A stretch of 64,000 bases of DNA, from contig JABAKD010000030.1 of the NCBI GenBank assembly GCA_012845835.1, positions 11,928,080 through 11,992,079 on the forward strand, written 5' to 3'. The notes beneath the pieces were generated by a model. That model searched no databases, was not told where the DNA came from, and saw nothing but the letters and a program-made list of their open reading frames with translations. This DNA comes from Undaria pinnatifida (Eukaryota; Sar; Phaeophyceae; Laminariales; Alariaceae). Shown one piece after another: positions 33,883-43,465 of the stretch. Within the stretch, counting starts at the first letter, position 1. Every line of letters begins with the position of its first letter. The translations under genes and the position numbers were made by a program.

Positions 33883-34045
33883 GTACTGGCGCGCAGCGCC
33901 AGTACAAGTTATAACGCAGCCAGTATACTGGATCCGGTCAGTATACTGGTGGCGCGGCGAAGCCCCCCCCGGCTGGTGAGGGGGCCTCGCCGGAGGCGCC
34001 CCCGGAGGGCCCCGCTGGAGGCGCCCCGCCGGAGGCGAATTTTTA
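33883..34045. repeat. GC-rich hairpin cluster
   Basis: GTACTGGCGC and GCGCCAGTAC form a perfect 10-bp stem with a GCA loop (33883-33905). CAGTATACTGG repeats follow, then a run of CGCCGGAGGCG and CCCGGAGGGCCCC units to about 34040. Similar to the cluster at 13346-13460. Confidence 0.7.
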
Positions 34046-34735
34046 CGCGATTTGGCTTCACTAGAGCATAAAAAATGAGTGATTTTGGCTCATATGACAG
34101 AGGCACTTTTGTGGGGAAAACGGCACTAAAATTCGAGTTCAACGCCCAAATATGTACCGATTTTCAACATGGAGGATGTGTAGAATGTAGCACAAATCTT
34201 TAACTTTGCAACGCCCATATACTCCATGATCATGGGTGACGTAGCGTATGCATAAGCATGAATTGGAATGGATAGCACTCATTCCATGTCACACATACTC
34301 AACCCAGCGTATATTGGAAAAAAAGTAGATTGATAGCTATAATAGATTGACAAGAGTACTAAAGACGACGGCAAGCAACCAAGTCGATCACCATCAGTCC
34401 ATCAGTTGATGTGCCTACGAACAGCGGTGCAACGGTAGCAACAGAGCAACAGAGTACACAACGAGATAACAACGGTGCCACAGCTATCGAAAGCTACCTA
34501 CCCAACCAAAACCTACACCGCGCATAAATCACAGCCGCTAGATACCAGCACAACAAACAGGCAGCCTGAAGCTATGGGTTTCCGCTGGTTCTTGAGGCGT
34601 ATATTGGGATCTTCGTCTATATGCGAATGTACTGGTGTACTGGCAGGTCGGTTTACCAGTATCAGGATACTGCCAGTACTAGTACTACTGGCAGTACGTA
34701 CTGGTTCAGTACCCAGCCCTACCAATCGAAGCGTT
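34046..34735. other. Intergenic, no gene recognised
   Basis: Nothing gene-like beyond short frames. The segment 34620-34700 is rich in CAGTACTGGCAG-type palindromic pieces (CCAGTACTAGTACTACTGG). This region lies upstream of the plastid gene that starts at 33771 on the minus strand, so its promoter may be at the left edge. Confidence 0.45.
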
Positions 34736-36395
34736 TACGATCCCAAACCGCAACACAGGCGGTTATAAATCCTGCGAGGGGGACTCTTTGGTTGAAGTTG
34801 ATCCTTAATCCTGCAAGCAGCAAGCCAGTTTTCATTGATCGCCTCACACACCCCACCCGCCCCACACGATATCACCCCCCCCTCCAAACGATCTCCATCA
34901 ATCACCACCCAGCCCTGTAGGGCACGGACACGAGGTAGATGCGGCTGCGCCACCATAGCTAGGCCGGGAGGGCCCTCTCTCGGCTGTGTTGTGGTGGGCT
35001 ACTACTACTACTACAACAACAGCTGCAGCTAGCTGCTGTGTCTTCTTCGCGTTTGTCGCCATACACATCCGTGCTCTTCTTGTCTTTGGTTGTGTGCGTC
35101 GCCACACGCCCGCCCCTGTTTTACTCATCATGTATGTGTCTCGCGTTTTCCGTTACAATCGTGCGTAGCCGCGTCCTAGCGGCAGATGGCAACCACGTGT
35201 GAAAGGCTGCCGGACAGCAGCACGGGTGAAGTTCTGTGAGGGTGCGCGCACGTGCGTGCGCACGCACTACTCCAAAATGCATCTCGAGGACTGCTCAAAC
35301 ACAAGACGAATGCCGTCTGTCCCCCAGTTTTTAGGACACAACACCCCGATCTACGAAGAAGGCGCATTGATTTCTGCTGTCACAGCAGTTATTCGAGAAT
35401 GTTGCCGGAAATTTCCGCCAATAATTTTCCCGGAAATTCATGGTGGGCATACTTTTATAGTGATGGAAAAAAAAAGGTTTCCTATTACATCGCAGGTATT
35501 ATTGCTCGGACCTGGAAGGCGTTATACACTTTCGATTTACTCTACAACCACCCTTTTTTTTTTTAATTAAAAAACCCGAACGATCCCAAACCGCAACACA
35601 GGCGGTTATAAATCCTGCGAGGGGGGCTCCTTGGTTGAAGTTGATCCTTAATCCTACAAGCAGCAAGCCAGTTTTCATTGATTGCCTCACACACCCCACC
35701 CGCCCCACACACCGATATCACCTCCCCCTCCAAACGCTCTACATAATCACCACCCAGCCCTGTTGGGCACGGACACGAGGTAGATGCGGCTGCGCCACCA
35801 TAGCTAGGCCGGGAGGGCCCTCTCTCGGCTGTGCTGTGGTGGGCTACTACTGTTACTACTACGGCTGCTGCTGCTGCTGTGTCTTCGCGTTTGTCGCCAC
35901 ACACATCCGTGCTCTTGTCTTCGGTTGTGTGTGTCGCCACACGCCCGCCCTTGTTTTACTCATCATCATGTTTGTGTCTCGCGTTTTCCGTGACAATCGT
36001 GCGCTGCCGCGTCCTAGCGGCAGATGGCAACCACGTGTGAATAGCTGCCGGACAGCAGCACAGGTGAAGTTCCGTGAGGGGGCGCGCACGTGCGTGCGCA
36101 CACGGTGACACTACTCCAATGCATCTCGAGGATTGCCCGCACAAGATGAATGCCGTCTGTCCCACAGTTTTAGGACACAACATCCCGATCTACGAAGAAG
36201 GCGCTTTGATAACTGCTGTCACAGCAGTTATGCAAGAATGTTGCCGGAAATTTCCACCAAGAATTTTCTAAGAAATTCGTGGTGGGCATACTTTTAAAGT
36301 TATGGAAAAAAAAAGGTTTTCAATTACATCGCAGGCATTGTTCCTATCGGACCTGGAAGGCGTTATACACTCTCGATTTACTCTACAACCACCCT
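34736..36395. repeat. Tandem duplication, unit about 0.84 kb
   Basis: The sequence from ACGATCCCAAACCGCAACAC at 34736 to the ACTCTACAACCACCC near 35555 is repeated from 35579 to 36395 with scattered substitutions and small indels. Between them is a T-tract and TTAATTAAAAAACCCG. Frames on both strands occur in both copies with indels that break them, so I do not read them as genes. Each copy holds a run of nine A (GGAAAAAAAAAGG). Confidence 0.85.
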
Positions 36396-36822
36396 ATATG
36401 AATTGCGGTCAGGATTGACTTGCTTTTCTTCGCCGTAAAGCTTGCCGCCAGCCTTTCAATGCCCCATCCGAAAAAGTCGTTGTTTTCCAGCTTGAGTGCG
36501 ACAGTGGCCATTGTTGTCTGCGTGCTGACCTTGGTGGTGACGGCGGCAGTGTAACTTCAGATGAAATAGCGAGCTGCGCGAATGCCGCAGCGCGGGCTTT
36601 TTGAATTGTATTTCACTCCCGCTCCGGGCACGCCCACGAATTTTACTGAGAACTACCAAAAAAAGAAGGGCTAATTATTATAAAAAACCCGGTTCATTAT
36701 AAGGGTCGTCGATCCGATTCCGCCCGTCTGATTCTGGCGTCCGAAAATCGAGCTCATTTCCTGTTTCGGATACGGTATTATAAGAGATGGCCTCATACAG
36801 CATACAGCGTTTTACAACTCAG
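36396..36822. other. Left flank of the Ty3 element, no gene recognised
   Basis: About 430 bases between the tandem duplication and the target-site duplication. A minus-strand frame at 36456-36659 has no visible pattern. The sequence resumes at 45762 on the other side of the element. Confidence 0.5.
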
Positions 36823-36827
36823 ATGAC

Positions 36828-37317
36828 TGTGGATACCATGTCCCCGAACCAACACGCCTAGGGAAAATGTCGAAACCCCTTCAACCTTCCAGACATCGTT
36901 TCTGGAAGGATCGCTTGGGGAACACGGGAGATTGTCATGTCTAGAACACGCCACGGAGCCTTCCCCTCCACGTTCCGCTGACGGATCCTCCGCGGCGGAT
37001 ACACCGCCTAGCGGATTCTCCGCAGCGGGACTTTGGAAGGTCCCGCTGGATTGTTCCTTTTATCCGAGAGCTGAGGGAGCACCGACAACTGCTCGCCCAC
37101 CGCTCTCACAACAACACAACAACAACTACTACTCCTTCTCCTTGCACTTCTGGGAGTGAGTCCATCTCAACCTGTCCTGTCTCTCCCTCTGTCAACGGCC
37201 TGCTGTATCAGCCCGTGTTGTCTCACACTCCGCCGTCGTAGTTCAACAGTGAGAACACTCTGCTCACGCAGAGAGAAGTGGGATCACGACCCACCGACGG
37301 TCTTGACTACGAATCTT
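36828..37317 (+). repeat. 5' LTR
   Basis: 490 bp, starting TGTGGATACCATG and ending CGAATCTT. It matches 45267-45756 at offset 8439 with no difference that I can find. The start follows the TG rule and the end does not carry the usual CA. The boundaries are fixed by the flanking ATGAC pair. Transcription signals inside cannot be placed with confidence. Confidence 0.95.
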
Positions 37318-37319
37318 AC

Positions 37320-37333
37320 TGGCGTCGATGGGT
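37320..37333 (+). other. Primer-binding site
   Basis: TGGCGTCGATGGGT begins two bases after the 5' LTR, the normal place and initial TGG for a site pairing with a tRNA 3' end. The matching tRNA cannot be named from this window. The site is also the outer edge of the inverted repeat at 37320-37631. Confidence 0.7.
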
Positions 37334-37631
37334 GCGGAAGAAGTCGGTGCAGGGGTTTCCGATGCACCCCCTTTGTGCTCCTGGACGCCCTCCGATCGTA
37401 GCGGGGTTTTTTCTCCCGCTGCGGGGTCAGCGTACTCTCCAGTTGACATCTCCAAAGACTAGGAATCAACACGACAAAAAGTTGATTCCTAGTCTTTGGA
37501 GATGTCAACTGGAGAGTACGCTGACCCCGCAGCGGGAGAAAAAAACCCGCTACGATCGGAGGGCGTCCAGGAGCACAAAGGGGGTGCATCGGAAACCCCT
37601 GCACCGACTTCTTCCGCACCCATCGTCGCCA
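37320..37631. repeat. Near-perfect 151-bp inverted repeat over leader and gag start
   Basis: Left arm 37320-37470 and right arm 37481-37631 are reverse complements with two mismatches that I can see (one in the A/C run at about 37410/37545, one near the outer end), separated by ACGACAAAAA. The right arm is the sense start of gag and the left arm its antisense copy in the leader. The transcript would fold into a very long hairpin. An assembly or cloning foldback artefact is possible. Confidence 0.9.
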
Positions 37632-38887
37632 TCCGCGAGCGCCTAGCTCGCATCGTCAACCACGAACTCGAGCGCATGGAGAACGGCGAGATCGACCAGC
37701 TCTCCGACCAGCACAACTCCATGCTCCAACAACTGGCAAGTATGAGTGTCTCAGGTAGTTCGTCTGCCGCTTTGTCCGAGACTGACCCCTCAAACCCTCT
37801 CCCTGTCCAACCAGTTCCCACGTACGCAGGAGTGCTGTCCGCACCGAAAGCTGTCACTTTCACGCCCAATGACGTACGTAGCTTACCGCGCTTAACTGGT
37901 AGCGCCGATGTTGATGTCGCAGAGGTCTTGTCTCAGTTTCGCCTCGTTGTTGGTTTCCGAGCGAAAGCCGTAGCTCCGCACGACGAGAAATTCGCGGATA
38001 ATCTTGCCTTTGAGCATCTGTCACTCATCTGCGATGGTCCTTGTCTTACGCTATACCAACAACTAATGTCAGGAAGGATTGATTGGTGTGCCAACGTTGT
38101 CAATGCCGAGAACATGAGTAATCCCGGTTCGTTTGTCCCTCCTTCCACCTGGGAGGAGCTCAAATTAGCTCTTCTCGATATACTCATGCCCTCTAATTCG
38201 GTAGAGGAATGCGCCATTAAACTAGCGACTTTTAAGACCGAAAAAGGCGAGACTGTATCCGCCTCTGCGCTACGTTTCCGCGCGCTTATGTCCCGATTCG
38301 AATCGGCTGTCGAACGTCATGCCAAAGGTCGTACGCCTTGGGCAGCGATAACTGTCACACTGTGGCAACACAGTCTGCCACCCGCATTGCAATTGTTGCA
38401 AAGTGGGGAAAAACCAGTAACTTCTTTTAAAGAAGCTGTCGAGCGTGCTCGCCGTCACGAAGCCGCACGCCTCACTGGTGGGGCCACCACTATAAGCGCC
38501 ATGTCATTTACGTCCGTCCCAAACCGCACTGCTGTCCGTCAGTTGCAGTCGCCGAGAAGGCAGCAACGTCAGCAGGGTCGTCAGCAGCAAGGCATTCGCC
38601 AGCAGCCGCGCCAACGGGGAACTCAGCGAAGCAACAACCAACGCACACCCCGCCCCCTCTGCACCTATGATAAGTGCGACAAACCCGTAGGGCACTGGGA
38701 GTCCACGTGCCTGCAAAAGGCACGCGACATTAAGTCACGCCACGTTTCAAAGCGCGACAGGTCGAATTCCCCCCGCGGCAACTCTCGCCGTTTCCGCCGC
38801 CACCACCGTGACGACGACGACGACGACGACGATGTTGAAGACGACCGCAGGAGCCAGGCGAGCAGCACACGTGGCGAAGACAACTGA
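37502..38887 (+). CDS. gag: Gag of the Ty3/Gypsy element
   Basis: This frame encodes the structural protein that packages element RNA into particles in the cytoplasm. The first ATG is 37502, giving 461 residues; the frame is open slightly upstream. A helical middle part is followed by a Gln/Arg-rich stretch and a variant zinc knuckle with C-x4-C-x5-H-x4-C spacing (CTYDKCDKPVGHWESTC, near 38660-38710), instead of the usual C-x2-C-x4-H-x4-C. A basic segment and a run of seven Asp (near 38812) close the protein. The stop is TGA followed by CGG, and the frame stays open beyond it into pol. The first 40 or so codons lie in the right arm of the inverted repeat. Confidence 0.85.
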   Translation: MSTGEYADPAAGEKNPLRSEGVQEHKGGASETPAPTSSAPIVAIRERLARIVNHELERMENGEIDQLSDQHNSMLQQLASMSVSGSSSAALSETDPSNPLPVQPVPTYAGVLSAPKAVTFTPNDVRSLPRLTGSADVDVAEVLSQFRLVVGFRAKAVAPHDEKFADNLAFEHLSLICDGPCLTLYQQLMSGRIDWCANVVNAENMSNPGSFVPPSTWEELKLALLDILMPSNSVEECAIKLATFKTEKGETVSASALRFRALMSRFESAVERHAKGRTPWAAITVTLWQHSLPPALQLLQSGEKPVTSFKEAVERARRHEAARLTGGATTISAMSFTSVPNRTAVRQLQSPRRQQRQQGRQQQGIRQQPRQRGTQRSNNQRTPRPLCTYDKCDKPVGHWESTCLQKARDIKSRHVSKRDRSNSPRGNSRRFRRHHRDDDDDDDDVEDDRRSQASSTRGEDN

Positions 38888-41800
38888 CGGAGCCCAGCTG
38901 TTGCAGCGCTACCTGCAGTTGGGACCCACCTTGCTACCTGTCCGGTAGGCGAGGTTAGCGCGAAGAGGAAACTCATCGCAACAGTAGCAGTAGGTACTGA
39001 GTGTCCCGTACCGAATGTCCTTGTCGATGGTAGAAGCAGTCACGGAGTCGACCGTGGTTTGTCTGTTAAGAGTGTCCTTGTCTCAGGTCGAAGTAGTCAG
39101 GTATCCAGCTCACTCCGTCCGCGCAAGCGGGTGACGTTTGCTGATGATACCCCTGTGTCTGCGTGCGTGTCCGAATGTAGTCGTAGTACTCAGCGGCCAC
39201 GCCACATGAGCCTGAGTGTCATGGGTGATGTTCGCCCAGAAAATAATAATAAAAAGACAACTGCGTGGCACAGCTCGATGCTGGCATGCAAACGCCATCC
39301 TTTTTCTTTGTTCTTTTCGTCTCGCAGAGTGCAGATTTCTGGCTCTGTAGAAGACTATCCAGTACCCGCAATCACTGTGGATACTGCTACTGATGTGTCT
39401 GTAGTTTCTCATGCATGGTTAAAGTCACACCCAACCTTGCATTCTGTCATTATCCAACCTGTCCCGCCAACCGCCGTTGCCTTGCAAGCAGCGAATGGTT
39501 CGCCGTTGAATGTCTTAGGGTTTGTTGTTTTTTCACTCACCCTTGGTACGATTACGCACGTTGTCGAAGCATTAGTTGTACCGTCTCTTGGTCCCGATTC
39601 AATACTCCTTGATAACAGTGTCATGTCTATTTTTGGAGCTATTCTTGATTGGGAAAACCAAGTAATGTCTTTTCCTTCTACTGGTGATTCTATACCAGCA
39701 GTTCATCGTACTAGCTACCCCGCCTCCCGCCCCGCCGATCCCTCCACTGTCTCTAGCGACTCTAACCTGTCAGTCGCTGCTGTCCACCATGATGCAGAAG
39801 GAGTCGATGTCAGGTTGCGTGAACGTGTTGATCTTAAACCGAGACACGAGGCCCTTGTCGTAGCTTTTACTGATTGTCTTCCCGCGCACGACTCTACTGT
39901 TGTCGTAGAACCCCTAATCATGTCTGAGCTTGAGTTTTTGGAGTCCAGTAGCTCGTCAGTGTTCGAGAAAATTATTGTCGCTCGCACTCTTGCTACTTGG
40001 CATGCTGCTGATGGTTCAGTAGCCGTGCAAATTGCAAACCCGTCTTCTGATGGGGTTGCGCTACCTATTGATTTATGTCTTGGTCAGTTATTCACTGTGT
40101 CCGTAGTGACGCCTGATCAATTGCACGTTAATGCCGTTGCGAAAACTCCTACATCAGTTGATGAAATCGCTCAAGCCAAATCTGAGATCGAAGGTCCCCT
40201 GTCCAAAGCTTTTACTAACACTAAGCTCACGTCTGACCAGAAAGTCTCTGTCCTAGATTTGTGCGCTCGATACCGTCCTGTCTTTGCCTTGTCAATGTCA
40301 GAGCTAGGTCGTTGCACCAATGCAGAAGCAACATTCCCTTTGCCTCCTGACACCCGACCTATCGATCGTCCCCCGTACCGCGCCAACCCTCGAGCTAAAG
40401 CTGTCATTGATAAGTGTGTTCACGATATGCTTGAATGGGGCATCATCGAAGAACGTCCCAGCCCGTGGGGTAGCCCGTGTACGCTTGTCGCAAAGAAGAA
40501 CGGTAGCCCTCGTTTCTGTGTTGATTATCGTCATACCCTCAACCGTAACATTGTCCGCAAGAGCTGGCCCCTCCCGAACTTAGATTCCTGTCTGGATGCA
40601 GTCGGAGGCGTCAAATTCATCTCTACAGCCGATGTCCTCAGTGCGTTCTGGCAGCTACCCGTCGCAGAAGAGCACATCGACCGGACAGCATTCGTCACTC
40701 CGACCGGCAAGTTTTGTTTTAAACGTATGCCTTTTGGAGTTTGTAATGCCCCATGGTTGTTTCAACACATGATGTCTGTCACTTTCGGCCACCTTGGTCC
40801 TGAGTCGGGTATTCTTACGTACATGGACGATATTATTTGTCTTAATTCTACGTTTGAAGCTCACCTGAAATCCCTCGAGCAAATGTTCTCAGCGTTACAG
40901 GCAGCTGGCTTAACTTTGAAACCGACTAAACTTCAATTCGGTCAGAAAGAAATCGAGTATCTTGGCCATGTCATTTCGGAAAAAGGTATTTCAATCAGTG
41001 CCGACCGTGTCAAAGCCATTTTAGCACTGCCTGAGCCTGAGTGTATCAAAGATAATCGCGGATTCTTAGGTACACTCAACTATGTCCGCCGTTTTATAGA
41101 CGGTTATGCTGAAATAACAGCACCGCTAGTTGAACTCACTCGTAAGGATTATGTCAAAAAGACCGCTTTCAAGAAGGCTTTTGGGACCGCGCAACGTGAA
41201 GCATTCGCTCGCGCAAAGCGTGCCCTTAGTTCCGCACCGGTCCTTAAATACCCAGATTTTACTCGGGAATTTATTGTCCATACCGATGCCTCAGAAGCAG
41301 GAGTAGGAGCATTTCTCGCTCAACGCTCACGCGAAAGCAGCTCCGATTCCGATCTTGATATCATCGCGTATTATAGTCACCGCTTTTCGAAAAGCCAGCG
41401 TCATTATAGTGCCACCATGAAAGAGTGTTGTGCTGTGGTCTGGGCTGTCACCCACTGGCGTCCGTACCTATGGGGCAAGCATTTCACATGCTGTACCGAC
41501 CACCAAGCACTAACGTACCTGTAAAAAATGCAGGACACCTCTAACATGCTCACCCGATGGGCGATCGCACTTCAGAATTACGATTTCACTGTCAAACATG
41601 TCCCAGGCAAATTAAATGTCGTGCCTGATATGTTGTCTCGTGCTTTTAGCGAAGTCAATGGGGAACCCATCCCATCAGAGCCCAGATTAGCCGCCATTTG
41701 TCGCAATGTACCGATTGAGGGACCGTACTATCCACCTGGGCCCCGCGAGTACGAACTTTCCGCTTCTAATTTGCACGACGTAGCACCTGTAGAAAGCGAC

Positions 41801-43465
41801 CGTGAATTATTCATGAGCGCTGTGTCTGTCTTCCCTACTGTAGACCCCGCGAAACTCGTCGATCTACAGAAAGAGGAATTTTGTCAGTATTTTGAGTACC
41901 TCCGAGCACCAACATCGGCCCCACTCCCTAGTGGAGAATCTAAATACACGATGAGCTACTTCTTTTTAAATGAAGGATTGCTATTTCGGTCGTACCTTCC
42001 TGGTCACTTACGGAAGCGTAGCACTTTCCGCGATCAATTGGTAGTGCCTACAGCTCTCCGAAAAATTGTCATTAATTCGTGTCATGATCTACCAGCGTCT
42101 GGAGGTCATTTAGCTTTTAAAGCAACATTCGATACCATTCGTGATAGATTTTGGTGGCCGACCATGTCCACGGATGTCCGTACTCATATTGAAGCGTGTC
42201 TGTCTTGCCAACACCGCAAGTCATCCCACCGCCCGCCCAAGTTGCCTGTGGGACACCGCCCTGTCACGCGCGCGTTCCAATGCGTCGCTGTTGATCTTGT
42301 CGAGTATAAAAGCTTGTCACAAGGAAATCGCTTCATCCTTTCTGTCATCGACCATCTTACTCGATTTGTCATTTTGATAGCCATCAAAAATAAGGCGGCT
42401 TGCACGATCGTTCGTCATCTAATCGAACGCGTGTTCTCGGTGTTTGGCCCTCCAGAAACACTTCATTCCGACCAAGGAAAAGAATTTGATAACGAATTGG
42501 TCAAGGAATTACAATCACTTTTTGGATATAAGAAAACGCGTACAGCCGCTTTTCGCCCTCAGGGCAACTCTGTCTTAGAGCGTGTACACAGCACTGTCCA
42601 CAATATGTTGGCTATGTACAGCAACTTGTCCTGCGATAATTGGGCAGAGCTGTTGCCTTTTGTCCAGTTAGCTCACAATACAGCTTACTCTACCACGCTC
42701 CAGGAAACTCCTCATTTCCTGATGTTTGGACGTGCAGCTGTACTACCTGTCGATCTCATTCTTGGAGTACCGTCCACCTCCGCACCGCAATCACAGCTCG
42801 ACTATTCTAAACAGACTGTCGAAAACTTGCAATTTGCATACGAGCTAGCCCGCCGTAATCTTAAAGAGCGAGCGGATAAGCAAGCGGTCGCAAATGAGAC
42901 CCTGTCGTTTCCCAGTTTCAAACCTGGAGAACAGGTATTAATCCACCGCCCATACACTGAAGCTGATGGTCCCAATCCAAAATTGATCAGCCCATGGCGT
43001 GGACCATATACCGTACGAGCGCAAACGTCACCCGTAATTTATCGCGTCACTAAAGATGGCAACCCCGCCGAGATTACTGTTCACCTTGGCCGGATGAAAA
43101 AATACTATGTCCCTAAGTCGTCCCCTGCCCCTGACCTTGACGCGCTCGACGATTTATTTTTAGGGACCACTCTTCCCGTGCCCGATCTCGAAGGCTCATT
43201 GTCGAAAGTTATGATCGGTGCGTTCACGGTTGAGAGTATTGATGGACATAAAAGGGGAGTAGGAGCAGCATCTCTCACCAACTTCCAATATCATCTCAAG
43301 TTGGAAGGTTATCCTACCCAGATGGGTATCTGGCGTCATGTCAACGCCATTCCTCAATGCAGAGATATGATTGCTTCCTACCGTGCTGCAGTATTATCGA
43401 CGGACTCTTCAGCATTTAACCCTCCTACGCGGAAGTCTCATTCTGTCCACGCGGATGTCCCATAG
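38888..43465 (+). pseudogene. pol: Pol polyprotein (PR-RT-RH-IN), one nonsense codon
   Basis: The pol frame continues in the same phase as gag directly after TGA 38885-38887 and is open for 1526 codons except a TAA at 41522-41524. Parts in order: aspartic protease with DTA (near 39380), reverse transcriptase with YMDD (near 40822), RNase H with the first Asp in HTDASEAG (near 41280) and TDHQAL (near 41503), zinc-binding H-H-C-C region (about 42085-42215), integrase core with D (VDL, 42290), D (HSDQG, 42465) and E (LERVH, 42577), a GPY motif (near 43005) and a C-terminal chromodomain-like stretch (about 43215-43400). Cut by its own protease, it would yield the replication enzymes. The stop falls inside RNase H just after the TDHQAL block, so this copy cannot make integrase except by suppression or reinitiation. 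Confidence 0.9.

Noticed and set aside
36950-37160. Short frames repeated exactly near 45400-45600
   Set aside because: They are the two LTR copies.
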